A stretch of 64,000 nt of DNA from Ottelia alismoides. Lineage: Eukaryota; Streptophyta; Magnoliopsida; Alismatales; Hydrocharitaceae. Shown in pieces: positions 1 to 12,636 of this stretch; the stretch's first letter is position 1; each line of letters starts with the position of its first letter. A model generated the notes under the pieces. It made no database searches, had not been told where the DNA came from, and saw only the letters and a list, made by a program, of their open reading frames with translations. The translations under genes were made by a program, and so were the position numbers. Location of the stretch: assembly GCA_037367405.1 (NCBI GenBank), contig JAZKJV010002332.1:248001-312000 (forward strand). The letters run 5' to 3'.

Positions 1-616
1 GGATTTCCTATCAACATGAAGGACATTTTTATTTGATGACTTAGTCCAAGTGCAGATAAGTCTATAGACACATGAATTATATTAAGGCTTTGGACCTAAT
101 TACGGAGTCAAGTAATACTAGAACTAAAGGCTCAATCAATAAATACATAAACTAAAAAGAAGGCGGAGAGCACAAATCATGAGAAATAAAATGAAACAAA
201 AGGAAAAATAGGTAGAATATAGATAGAAGATATAAAACCGCAGAAAATCCGATCGGGTCCCCAAGTGAATAAACAATTGTTAAAATAGACCCATAATGCT
301 ATAAGTGTCCAGAGAGTGTCTAATTATTTAAATCACTCTCTCACCAAAAAAGAAATCTAGCTAAGCTCAGCTAAGCTACTCTTCTTGATTATTTGTTTTC
401 TTCTGCCTCTCACTCTTTGGCCGGTTCATTCGAAAAGAGACAACCTCCACGACACTTGGTTTTAGTGGACTTCCTAGGAGATCTTCCCTTGCTCTGCATG
501 CCCTCAAAAAAACTTAAAAAAGGATATGTGATTAAAATAGTTATCCAAATGAAATAAAAAGCAAATAATGCAAGAAAATAAACGATCTATACAAATATCT
601 ACCCTAACCATTGCTT
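1..616 (-). mobile_element. Gyp1: 5' leader of a minus-strand gypsy element
   Basis: Non-coding leader between the Gyp1 PBS and an internal region that lies off the left edge. Around 180-420 it resembles the leader of Gyp5 at about 32130-32340: both have a run of the type cccaagtg followed by tagaccc and a similar order of short words. The match is by eye and the strand follows from it. No gag is reached in the window. Confidence 0.45.
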
Positions 617-634
617 TCCCCGCTACAGCGGCAT
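617..634 (-). promoter_or_regulatory. Gyp1 primer-binding site (divergent)
   Basis: Read on the minus strand this is atgccgctgtagcgggga, an altered form of the Athila-type site (tggcgccgttgccgggga, tRNA-Asp complement). It lies four bases inside the LTR end, which closes with ATCA on the minus strand at 639. Several mismatches make it weaker than the sites at 27113 and 32570. Confidence 0.4.
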
Positions 635-638
635 TTGT

Positions 639-3600
639 TGATCCAGAATGCCTGGTCTACGGTATAATAAGCTAGAAAATTAATCGTTGTGATGACCAAG
701 CACTCAATCGGTCAAAAACAATCAACCCACAGTATATATAAAAATGAAATGCATATGATTCAAAATTTATTATAACTCTTCAGTAGATGTATAGGTGTTT
801 GTAATGAATAATGTCGAACACTGTGAGGCGAAATGAGGGAAGAAAACTGTCACTATTTATTTTATAATTAATACTAATTTGTTTGCATTTTATCTTTTCT
901 TGGTTTTATGTGGGCTTTTAATTATATTTGATTTTTATGATTTTTAATTTTTTTATAATTTCATTTTAATTTTAATTTTATTTTTAGTTTTGATTTTAAA
1001 AATTTTTAAATTATTTTTTATTCTTAAAACTATATAATTAATAATATACATATAAATAATCTATATGTAGTATTATAGATATTATATTTTTGGATTTTAA
1101 ATTAAGATAAGATAGTCAAAATAAGTAAGAGAAAATAATTTTAGGTTTTCTATATTTTTCTCTGTTTTGGTAATTTTTGTAGTATTTTTCTAATTTTTAT
1201 ATCTTTTTAAAGTTTAAAAAACATAAAATAATGACTATATTAATTTTGCATTCTTGTTTCGTGTTTTCAAAATAATTATAAGTTCAAAATAAACCCTAAA
1301 CTATTTTTAATATATATCACATATAATAAATTTTGCAGGAATAAAAAGATATATTTTTGGATTTTAATAAAACTTTCCCCATTTTTATATGATTTTTTGG
1401 GTTTTGAAGTTTTTAGGTTTTATATTTTGTATTTTGAGTGATTTTTGGATATGTGATACAATATATGAAAATATAACTAATATAATTTTTTGAAATTTTT
1501 TAACACATTTAGTTTTTATGGATTTTGATATGCAAAATAAGAAAAATAATCATTTTTGTATTTTAAAAATATAAAAAAATGATTATATACCTTATAAAAT
1601 TATGCGTACAAGTTGAAGGTTCCAACCATATATCCTAATTTTTCCACAATTTTTGGCATAAGAAAATATTTAAGTAAGAAATACACAAAATAAATTGAAA
1701 CAGTATGCAAGGACCTATTTGCAATTAAAACAAATTAAGCATGCATTTCATAACTGGTCTTTAAAGTGAAAGGGTATGCACATAAAATATCCACAGCATC
1801 TCTTGCGGGGAACCACGTAAGTTGACCTTGTGAGGACTTAATTGCAAATATCAAATAGTTTAGGTTCCTTTTTAGAAAATAGCCTAATTATTTTGTGCGT
1901 GATATTTTACTTACAAGACTAAAAAGAAAATACAATAGTATGAAGGAGGTCAGTGAAATATACCTAAAGGGTGAGTGCCTTGTGTGTGTAGATAATACAA
2001 CGATTGATGTATGCCAATTAAACATGTGGATGGCCCTCATCGCGCAACGCTTCACTTGAAATAGACATCCCTGTTTAGATCCGGGCCTTGTTCTTTATCG
2101 GACGATACCTTGAGTTCTAGATGAAGGGGAATAACACTATTATTTCCTCGCTTTTATTGGTCCCATCTCCTTCTCTGCCCACTTTCCTGGCATGGTTCTA
2201 CAACCGTTGGGACAATTAGATGTGTTCGGGCCTCACTAGAAGAGCCTAGAGTTATTCTCTCTTTTGTTGCACTTGGAACTTCAATTGAGGATCTATTCCA
2301 ACCCAAAAGAGGTCCTTTGCTCCAGTTACTTCCATAAGAAGAACGAGGGCATGAGGGAAAAACTCGTCTACCCAAAAATAAAGCTGGAAAGCACAAGGAA
2401 TGAGGTGGATTATGTATCGACAATGTGACATGGAAGGGGAGAACAGGTGCCTTGATCTGTGCATGATCGAGGGAACCTAGTGGTACTGGAAGATGGAGAA
2501 AGGAAGTGGAATAAGATGAGGTGGTCGAAATAGGGTCGTTTCATGGAGAAACAGAAGTCGGAGCCTAGATCTCCGATGTACTATATTTTTAGGATTTTAG
2601 TGAATATATGATGAAATTGACTAAAATAAATTACAATATTATTCTATAAATTAAATTGTAAACCTAAAGAACTAACATATCATATGCGTCGACATAGGTG
2701 TATATGGGAAGAAGAGCTCGCTAGATTTAAGATCTTGCGACGGTGGATTGAGCACCGGGCTCCTTGTCCTTTCCGTGAATCAGGGGCTTCGAATTTCCTA
2801 TCACTGAGGGGGTTAATACAGTATCTTTTGGGTTAAGGTGGCTTGAAGAGGATCAAACACGATCTGGAGAGCATGGGAAGGGTTTTATAGACGTGACTTT
2901 TAATTGATTTTCGACCTAGGATTCACGTAATTCGTTGGAGGTAAGTGGAGTCTATTATGATGATGTAGAAGCGGATGATTGCACAAATTTTTTTGTTTCA
3001 GAGATCAGGTCGAAAGGTAGCATGAAGGAGGCATGAAAATGGGCAAAGGGTATGGGTCTCTTAGTCTGATAGGTGCATGGGCCAAGGTCTATGCAGGAGA
3101 GGTGTTGATCGAGCGGTCAACATGTCCTGGATCCTTATTGGTTTATGTTGACCACATAAGGATGAAAGGTAATAAAAAATACAATAATAATTCAAAAAAA
3201 TGACAAATGATTTTATTTAGAAAAGCATAACATTAAAAATCTTTCTTATTTTATAAATTATTTTATAGTTATTTTTTATTTATTTTTGCAACCATATTTA
3301 ATAGATATTTAATATTTACCTATCATTATAAGTAGGTATATATACATGCATATTATATATATGTGTATTTTTATTTTGTTGTTTTTAAACATAATGCAAT
3401 TTTTACGTAATTTATATATTTAAAACATTATTTAATGTGCATTTACTTATTTTATGGTATTTTAATATTTTTGTTTATGTTTATAAATAATTGCATCTAC
3501 CTATACTATAAGTACGTTTACCTATATAATTAAATATATATTTATTATTTTGGGTGTTTCGAAATATTTTTATTTGTCTTAATATTTTTATTATGTACTA

Positions 3601-4343
3601 TATAATATATATACAGTAATTCAAAAATAAAGCAATTAAAAATGTAAAGAATAAAATGATTGGATGTATATACGAATGCCCAAATATAATATTACCTCGA
3701 AATACCAGCGTTTGCATCTTAACTTTAACTTCAATGAAGCCACCTTCATTTGAAAGAAATTTTAATTTAAAATACAGTGGAGAGGAGTTTTGTTCAATTT
3801 GAGTTCATATGGAGTAGATATTAATCAATGAAGTACTATATGCAACTTCTTCAACATAGAGTATCGGGTGACTTAGGCACGATTTATTTTGGCCAATATT
3901 TTTATTATTTTATATAAATTATTATGTAGAAGTTTTATGTTGAAAACTTTATTATTTGAAGTGTTATGATGTAGAATAAAATAGTCTAATATTAGTCTAC
4001 TGACATATTATTTAGCACATAGAATATTTAGGAATTCTTGTATATTTTTGTACACTATTTCACCCTATTTAGGAATTCTTATATATTTTTGTACACTATT
4101 CCTGGTCGACCTAGTCAATATTTTACTTGGTCTCATAGTGCATGGTCAGTCACGATCAATAATACTTCCTTTATTTTTCTTTTATTTTTTTATTTTTATT
4201 TTAGGTTTAAATATAGGTATTTACACAATACTAATACATCAATGTTAGAGTGTTAATTATTTCATGTCAGTGATATTTATATGTATTTTTCTAGGGAGAT
4301 AAAGCCTAAATGGGAATAAAGTTGAATGAATGGTTATTCATCA
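639..4343 (-). repeat. Gyp1 5' LTR (about 3.7 kb)
   Basis: On the minus strand the LTR starts TGATGAATAACC at 4343 and ends ATCA at 639, the TGAT...ATCA termini shared by other gypsy LTRs here. A small inverted repeat (TGAAT/ATTCA) sits at the start. The U3 has the block near 3690-3800 that recurs about 550 bp from the start of other LTRs in the window (Gyp5 about 35050-35160). A more GC-rich part lies at about 2000-3180 between very AT-rich flanks. The predicted frames at 2154-2464 are chance coding in this block. Confidence 0.5.
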
Positions 4344-4919
4344 CTACGGTGCACATAATTAAAGTGTTGTGTGTCCTAATGAATTAAACAAGCATGAGGA
4401 TTGAAAATTTGACCTAATAATGCTCTATGAGCTGCGAGTGCAAGTCCTATTTTCTAGGACAATCCACACAACACTAGGCCCTGACCACATAATAAGGGTC
4501 AAAACAAGCTAGTGTGTCCCAAATTTTAGTCATGTGTTACATACAAAAAGGGTTTGAATAATAGCTTTGAAAAAAAATTATAGAATTAAACCTAAATAAG
4601 TCTCTGACACAACTTTAAAAAAATCGTATGCAGGTCCTTATGTTTTGTCTTCTATACGCTCTGAGATGGTCCTGCAAAATATTCAAATGATAAGTATAAG
4701 CAGAAAGTGAGGAAAATGAGAAATATTAAACATTAAAATACATAAGAAAATGACACTAAAATTAAAGAAAAAAATACAAGGATTAATTTAAACCCTAAAG
4801 TATTCAACGTTCCCCATCACTAACGCCATTTAATGAATCACTTTTCTACATCTCTTGAGAGAGTCGAATTGTAGTATATTATATAGAAAATAAATATAAA
4901 AAAATCACAAATTTCAATA
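4344..4919. other. Unassigned AT-rich spacer
   Basis: Sequence between the Gyp1 LTR start and the copia LTR fragment. It may hold the remaining end of the Gyp2 LTR. I see no coding signal, RNA gene or clear repeat boundary. Confidence 0.3.
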
Positions 4920-5385
4920 ACCGAAGGAGACGGAGGTCCATGAGCGATCGGAGTGGCAGCACGACGGCATAGCGACAATGTTGGCATTCTTCTCTGGGTC
5001 AACATATGGATGGACAAATGTTGAGAGAGAAGGAGAGAGAGGATGTGTAGAGAATGAGAGAGAGAGAGGAGCATATTATTTTTCACTTGTTGTTGTAACA
5101 TGAAGAGCAAGGGGTGCCTCTTCCTATACAGTATTTTGAGAGTCCATGGATCTCAATGCATGGACAATACAAAATCAATGGATGAGATTGATTTGTGTGT
5201 CTTTCAATGGCCATGATTTTGTTGTAAAATACAACAACTATATTAATTTACAATATTGAACAATAATCAATACAATCTAATTTTCATTAATCAATCTACC
5301 TTGTATAAATAAGGAGGCGAAACTCCTTTTATATGGGGGTGGACGACCACATGTCCTAATAGGATTGGTTGTCTTCCCTGTTGTG
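4920..5385 (-). repeat. Copia LTR fragment, inverted
   Basis: The reverse complement follows the central part of the copia LTRs of the array (about 47600-48080 and 55610-56040) almost word for word. It contains the pyrimidine-rich ctctctc leader, the ccatggactc block, a degenerate TATA region and the poly-T/ATCATGGCC segment. Neither LTR terminus is present, so it is a truncated relic. The 90-residue frame at 4838-5110 is a by-product of the CT-rich stretch, not a gene. Confidence 0.8.
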
Positions 5386-6524
5386 GTTAATTTTACTTAC
5401 TAAGTATACCAAGGTCGAACTCAGGGAACACCAATTCTTTAGTTGTGTAGTTTCTAATTCACCTTTGCATTTAATTTATTTATAAAAATTAGGGCTCAGA
5501 CGAAGTTATGGTGATGAGAATATGAGCAAAGTCAACAATATTTGATGAATTAATGAATCTACACAAATAGATCAAGTTATATCAATATTTGTATGAGTAG
5601 AAAGAGAATTGAACTGGTTTTAAAATGAGACCAAAATCCTTCAATATGGAGTCCGTATGTAAAAGTTATTCCATACTGAATCCAAAGGCTAATTCCAAAA
5701 AAAACTTCAGTTAAGAATAATTGGAATAATAAAAAACAAGTTTGTAGTGTGTGTACATTACCTCAAGACCAGAGGGGTCCTTTGCAAATTACCCAAGCAA
5801 TGGTATTTTTAAATCTAGAACCTTTGGAGGACCTCCTTGAAATTTTGTTTAGAAGGACAATTAATAATTTCAATAAGTTGGAATCCAACCGCTACAAATT
5901 TCCCACTCACATATAGATACATGAGGCTTCAGGTTTAGACAGAGGGCTGGTGAGAATCCTTCACTTGTCTGGCTCAAGGCCCTTTAGGTGACCCATAGCG
6001 TAGGCATGGGATGGAAGCCTCGTAGAGAATCTAGGTCATCTGACCTTGAGTGATCTTATAACCTTGATTAAAACGAAGACAAACGGTTGATGACGGCCTA
6101 CAGGATGACCGTTCGACTGAGTCTAGGTTCAACAAGGATCGTTGGATTAAATCCATTGGTATATGCTTCTCCTTCATCCTCCTCATAGGGTGGCAACTGG
6201 GAGGAGCTTTGTGAAGGTTTTGCGGCTCTACCATGGTTTTCCTGGCATGTGAATGATCGGAGCAACATCGTAAGAACTTGGCAAAAAAGATGGATGGGTG
6301 TTGGAGCTACAGTGTCTTCTATAGTGGTGAGTCAATGGGATTTCGATGGAGGCAGAGATGGAGACCGATGTAAGTCTCGAAATTCCTATCTGAAAGAGTG
6401 AACCTGTAGGTCTTAGTGAATAGCTGAATATCTTTTGGGGTGGTAATGAGTGGAATGGGGGACCTGTCGATGTGGCCATTGTGAAGGGTCTGAATGGTTC
6501 CCCCCACCTTTGCAAGGAGGAGGT
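5386..6524 (-). repeat. Gyp2 LTR, left segment (U5 side)
   Basis: On the minus strand the part near 5400 reads ccctgagttcgaccttgg, the U5 word also found near 39163 (Gyp6, plus) and 32780 (Gyp5, minus). The part at 5890-6524 is CT-rich on the minus strand, as in the other LTRs. It stops exactly at the Gyp3 5' LTR (6525), so Gyp3 probably inserted here and the rest lies at 57311-58148 and 61797-62421. The frames at 6031-6536 are incidental. Confidence 0.45.
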
Positions 6525-9397
6525 TGATAAATCCATGATTTATATTTTTAGTATATTGTTATTATTCCTCTTACCTAGACTATTCAATAACATTCCTAAT
6601 AAATTCAATAATATTTACATCTGACCTCTTGTTTTTAGTTAACCCTAACTAGTGTACATAAATAACATTATTTTATTTTCTTTATCTTGTATTTTTCTTA
6701 TTATTAATAATTCCATCAAAATTAGTTTATCATTTTACATATTTTTCATTTATTTTTAAATAAAGATAACAAAAAACCATACAAGAAAGTAAAATAAGTA
6801 TTTTTTATTACATAAAAATACTTGTAAAATTTATATCTTGTGTATATGGTCTATCTTTATTTTGAATTCTACATGAAGTTGTGGATCTCAAAAAAAAACG
6901 TCAACTTCATGTTGAACGTTTTTTCAATTGAGGTTTGTATATACTTTATTTATATTTATCTTTATGTTTATATTTTTCTCAATGGACCACATAGCTCCTC
7001 CAAGGCTATAACACGACTCGCCTCTCCTTTTGTTGCATGGGGGTCATCCATCAATGGTTGATGGATGAGATCAAAGTCGTCTCCCATCACCTCTTTCCCC
7101 CACTATTGGATTGCTTGATCCAACAACTCACTAATATATTCACCTCCACCCATTCCATGGCTCGCACGTCCACCTCACCAACTACTGTTATTCTCTCTAT
7201 TTTCCGCACAACTCTGGTAAGCCTCTCACCATCGTTTTGTCTTCTATCAGTATCCCTAACTACCCCCATCCACACGTGCCACCTGTCCCTCATTCTCCTT
7301 CAACTGCCAGTAAACGGGGATCAGTTGTACTTTGATGGTCACTGACCAGGAACCTCTCCCCCATCCTTCAAATAGCTGACATGTGCAGCCCGTGCACGCC
7401 ATCCGCCCTTGCATTCAAGAGCTCCAAGCCTTCATCGTTTCTTTGTGATAAAAAGAGCGTTTGAGAGAGAGAGAGAGCAAGAGAGAGAGAGAGAGCTATA
7501 ACCAAAGCTTCTAGGACGTGTAGTAGCCTCCATGTTTCACGAGCTTCGGTTCTTTAGATAAAAAACCGATTTGGGGAAGTGATTCCTCCCCTTCCGTGCT
7601 TTCGTTCCTCTCTATCTAGTGCCTCCTTCATCAACCACCTTCTTCTCCAAGTAATGTTCTTCTTCTTATCTCTTCTTTTCTACTATTTTTCGTAGCACTC
7701 ACACATACTCTCCTTACCATCTGAGTACACCCTGACCTACATCATTCTTTGACGATCTTCGCACCATCATCATCTTCCTCCACCCACTTCTCCATTACTC
7801 TCCTCACCTCAATCTGTCATTATCCCCGTAAAGGGTAGTGACCAATTAGTTTGTGACGTCTGACACCCTCACAAAGCCTATGTCTCACTCCCTGTAAATC
7901 TGAAAAGATTCTCCTTTTGTGGGTATTTCTCTTGACCTTGTTGGGATCTCTATGGCCATAGCTTCGTCAGAGCTTATAAGAGCTTCTCCACCTCCAACAT
8001 CCCGAGCTTGATTGGGCACCACAAAATATGTAGCACCTTTCTTGGACATGGGTTTTCATCGCCACCCAATTAGCAACCTTCACCGATAATCAAGAGCATC
8101 CAATGAGCATGGAGGAGTAGAATAGAGGTTTTTGGAGCTCCATTGAGGCACCATCGGCCATGGCCAAGGACGGAGGAGCAGTGAAAAGCGGATACTATTG
8201 GATCAAATCATCAAGATCTTATCTAATTACCGTGATTATTTCATAGCTTGGACTCAAAGCATCACTTTGCTCCTTAGGATCGAGCACCCGAACTAGCACA
8301 CAGAGCACCCGAGCGCACCACGTAACTCAAGCTATCCAAGCCACTCCGGCCTAAACCCCACGTGAGATGGCTCACGTGCTTGGGAAATTTGCAGCATCAG
8401 GGTCCAAAGTTTCAAGAATTGCATTTAGGTTCAGGAGCGTGAAGCACGTGTCACTTGAAGAAATTGCTGATAATCCCCGCCAACTTATTATACTTGCATA
8501 TAAACCCCTGTGCGTGGCTAATTTTCATATATGCCCTAATGGCTTGTACTGTTGTCATTAAAATCCTATTTTAGTCCTTTTTATTATATTTTCTAATATT
8601 TTTCTTGCAATTATGCAAGCGACTTGCATGCTTAATATCTTGAGCACCTTAATTCCAAATTTAGTGATATTGGTCTTGTTTGAAAGCTTATTTCTTGCTT
8701 TGTGATGTGATGTATTCATATATATGATGTGCCTTGTTGAAAATTAATTAAAAATCAGAGAAGTCTTGTTGTTTCTAAGCATGATAATTCGAGTTGAAAT
8801 TTGCAGACTTGTGTACTTAATGCTACATTGAAAAGCATGACGTTCCTTATAATTAATTAAACTAATCAGAAACTTGGTTTGGAATACTTTGAATCATTTC
8901 ATGATTTGGTTTCAACTTATGGAGTTTATTTCATTTATTGATAAATTGTTCCCCTGATTGAATTGAAACACACATCAATTTGAATGATGAATTAATTTGT
9001 GTGCTTTGGGTCATCGTAAGCACGATACTTTAAATTGTTAATTTATTAATTCAGGAGATAAATTCTGATAGTTTTGTGTGAGTTATTTTTGTTGTGGATT
9101 TCACGTGTGATCATTTTGTAGCATAAAAATGATTGCATTGAAAAAATCCATAAAAATCATGCATCCATTGTGTTATATCTTGCATGATCCAATTACATAG
9201 CCCCTTAGAGTAGCATATCACTTACTTTAGGACTCAATTAAATAACATAATCAGTGCCATTGTGTTCAACCATGGACTTATCTAGGAGAAATTAAATCGA
9301 TCCACTCCTTACAGTGATTCTCGCTTTGTTTCTGATAGATCCATTCATGGACATACTACAACAAGTTGTTATTAGATTAGCCGACTGTATGTCCATA
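6525..9397 (+). repeat. Gyp3 5' LTR (about 2.9 kb)
   Basis: It starts TGATAAATCC and ends near tgtccata, three bases before a decayed PBS. The first 21 nt form the terminal dyad shared by the gypsy LTRs. U3 has an inverted pair (ctacatgaagttg / caacttcatgttg, about 6870-6915) also present in Gyp6 at about 36660-36715. A CT-rich block with a GA microsatellite lies at about 7000-8360. The part from 8372 to the end is repeated at 39311-39447 plus 56419-57310, which identifies the downstream copy. Frames at 6840-7345 and 8367-8561 are not supported as genes. Confidence 0.65.
7463..7495. repeat. (GA)n microsatellite
   Basis: A near-pure GA run with one interruption, inside the GC-rich part of the Gyp3 LTR. 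Confidence 0.9.
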
Positions 9398-9400
9398 AAG

Positions 9401-9418
9401 TGGAACCATTACCGAGTA
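9401..9418 (+). promoter_or_regulatory. Gyp3 primer-binding site (decayed)
   Basis: Reads tggaaccattaccgagta. It matches the intact site of Gyp4 (tggcaccgttgccgggga) at 13 of 18 positions, and three of the five differences are G-to-A. It lies three bases after the LTR end and about 1 kb before gag, where a PBS should be. Confidence 0.6.
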
Positions 9419-10377
9419 CATGAGTTGATTGGATTATTTAATTAGGCTTAAATTAGTTGATTAAGTGAATTTTGAGCTATTTAAGTTAAGCTTGTTGTGT
9501 GATTATTTCTATTTTTTGTCTTGTTCGATTAAAATATTAATTTGATTAACTATCTCTCTTGAAAAATCTCTACCACATGTTTTTTTGATAAGCGCCCAAA
9601 AAGAGACTAGAGAAGGAGTGAAGCGGAGGCTCGAGCTCGGTGCTTGAGCTAAAGAGGGTCAGGACGACCATAGTGGAGACACCATGTGCATTACGACCAA
9701 GTACATTACGACCAAGTACATTACATATTTCAAAGCTACTAGGGATTGCCTTCGACCTTAGCATACGTTTCGATTGTATACGCATGTGTGTCACTTTTGG
9801 GGTGTGATATTAAACTATGCAATCGGGGAAGATCGCCTCATTGATTGAAAGCATACAGAAGCATCGTTGGACATAGGGCGACACCATGTGTGTAATGTAC
9901 TGATTGTTTTATCACCAACTAAAATTGATAAGATAATTCGACTGAACTGTACAGCCTTCATGTGTGAAGTTGTTGAACTCAAAAGGTTCGATTTGTGCTT
10001 TAATTACTTGAATATACTCAACACATTTACATGCATCGTAATACATAGGATGTCCTAGCTCTCCTGTTCATTTCGATCGTCTTTATATCGAAAATGACTA
10101 GTTGGATGGATTTTTGTTCGGACTTTGTGAATTTATAATTGAACCCTCCAAAGAGTACGTCTTTCAATGTTCCTTCACTTCCAGGAACACCATGTACTCA
10201 TGACCCTCTATAGTCCGGGTTCACTCATTATGGGGATGGTGACTCACTGACCAACCTCTTTCTATCTTCCCTACTCATCGAGGAAGACCATTGCCTTCGT
10301 GAGGTTGATTTGTGTTCAATACCCTCTTCTAATTCAAACCTATTTGCTCACAAAGTATTCAAAGAAATTCATTCGAG
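9419..10377 (+). other. Gyp3 leader
   Basis: Untranslated region between the PBS and the gag start. No gene is visible. The short frames at 9570-9794 and 9867-10058 have no counterpart in the family. Confidence 0.4.
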
Positions 10378-12560
10378 ATGCCTCTAAAGAGAAAAAATTA
10401 TGACGAGGAGCAGATGAGAGGACTCCGTGCAGATGATACTTGCTAGACTCGCTGCATTTGAGTAGCATATTGCTTTATTCAGAGCTCAGATAGACAAATT
10501 GAACACAAGGGTTGTTGCACCCATGGATGCATCCTATAACTTGGGACAATGTAGAGTGAAAAATTTCTTGGGTCCGATGGAGTCAGAAGATGAATATGAG
10601 TTGAAGTCGTAGTTCATGAATTTGTTGCCACACTTTCATGGGAATGCCAACAAGGAGCCTTATGCATTTCTAAGGGACTTTGAAATCGTTTGTGTTAACA
10701 TTTGGAATGCTAGTATTAACCAAGATTATATTAAGATCAAAGCCCTACCATTTGCTTTTGGGGGTTAAGGAAGACTATTGGTTCAAAAACTTAAGTGTCA
10801 TGGTGATCACCTACAACCAATTCAAGTACCTGTTTTTGAAGAAGATCCACCCTTTTTAGTAGAATTAATCAGACGAGGACACACATCATGAGATTTTCCC
10901 AACTGCCCATTGAGTTGTTCTGTGATAATTGGGAAAGATTCAAAGGCATATTGTAGAAGTGCATGTGTGATGGTATGGAAGATACCATTCCGATCTAGTC
11001 TCTTTTCTACGACCGGGTTTAGTTAGTGTTGTCTATGCATGCAGTTATACATCATTGGGAGTAGATACTATCTAGTAGGTATTCGAGAAGATGGTTGTGA
11101 CACGCCACTCAGACCGCCAATAGGGCATATGCATAGTCCCCCATTTCACTCTTATATAGAGGGTGAAAGAAGGTTGTAGTCAATCTCTCCGAGGATTTGA
11201 TTCCCAGTGTGGTAATCATCGCCGATAAACTGACAATAGTCAAGAGGATAGACAAGAGGATGAAATAGTTGATAGTAGTCTTTCTAATCTTCTGAAGAAG
11301 ATGGAGGAGCTAACTGAGAAGGTATCTACGATGAAGTAACATGCCATGACTATATATGTTGCTCTTATTTTCCGTGTACACCATGTACAAGAGCAACCGA
11401 TAGCGGGACACCCTAGCTTTAATTAGAGGGCTATTCCTATACCCAATCTTGTCAGCAACAACTGCCATCAGCAAAGATAGCTCGGGGGGAACCTCCCTGG
11501 GTGTGGGAGGTGAATGGTGTTTGGTACACACATGACCCTGTCAAGCAGGGAAGTATGTGAGACTGCCAATCTTACCATTATCCTACAACATTTTAGAACA
11601 TCGAATTCACCTCAACACCTCACCCTACACAGTATAGTCGTGGACCTTACCATCCCCAGCAGAAGTGGAAGAATCAGTAGTATATTCATTAGCAAGCATA
11701 CCATGTGGGCCAACAGGGCCCGCCCCACCAGCATTATCCCTAGCCACATTAGCAGCATTAATATTAAGGACAATCCTCACGATATTATTCTTCACATAGC
11801 ATCCCTCTTCATCATGCCTCACAAACTTTCATCGCCATATTATTGAGGAGCTTCGTTCCTACTGAAACGAGATTGATGGCTGTATGGACATCAATCACCT
11901 ATATCGATGGCAAGATGTGTAGTCAACCACATCGACCTTCAGTCCAGCTGAAGTTCAGGCTAACCCTAATACCTTGGACAGATTACAATCACAACAGCAG
12001 TTTGGTTAGGTATACTACTAAGACTTCCTTAGATCTAAGCATGAGATTCATTCTTGTAATGATGTTAATAATATGTAACTCAAGAGAACAAGGATTGTGG
12101 TCGTACCTAACTAAGCAAGGGACGTGGAGAGGGACACCTCAAAGGTTCTACCTAAGGAGACATAGAATGACGAGGAATAAAGCCATCACATTCAGTATCC
12201 CCTTTAGCAAAGACTGAGGATATCAATTCAGGGGATAGAGAGGATGAGGACACGAGCACAACACCAGCATGGAGACACTTTGGAGTTCTATAGGACCTCG
12301 CACCTCCTATTGTGGTGGATATACCTTCAACATATGTCCCCCAACCTATATTTGATGACTTAGATTTTGATTCCAAGTTGTATAATAATGATTCATGTAT
12401 GAAGAAATATGTATCCCTTAATTAAACGAATGATGTTTTTGATTCAGATTCTTCATCGTATGGTTCCTTAGCTTCGATTACTTTCCACCGTTCTCTGATG
12501 AGAGTAAAGTATAGCATGAAAATAATTCACAAGGGTCACCCAAAAATGGAACATTTTTTT
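10378..12560 (+). pseudogene. gag: Gyp3 gag (degenerate, Athila type)
   Basis: Gag forms the retrotransposon particle. The start is the ATG at 10378 (MPLKRKNYDEEQM). The capsid core is recognisable in pieces: LPHFHGNANKEPYAFLRDFE near 10620-10690, IKALPFAF near 10735, and FCDNWERFKG near 10915-10950, the WERF block shared with Gyp5 gag. Stops and frameshifts break it into short frames. From about 11300 the sequence is a weakly conserved gag tail and linker. The frames at 11514-12217 fall in that tail and are not independent genes. A CCHC knuckle was not seen. Confidence 0.7.
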
Positions 12561-12636
12561 ATGGAAAATCTCATGGTTAAGGTGCCATTTGATGACTATG
12601 TGTCTAACAATCTTGCATCAGAAGTAACTTTATGGT

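Noticed and set aside
11514..12217. Frames of 110 and 124 residues as separate genes.
   Set aside because: They fall in the degenerate gag tail of Gyp3, in shifting frames, with no recognisable fold.
12570..12590. A PBS-like word (ggtgccatttgatgac) on the minus strand.
   Set aside because: Only the first seven bases match the PBS; it continues differently and lies inside the Gyp3 gag/protease linker, so it is chance.
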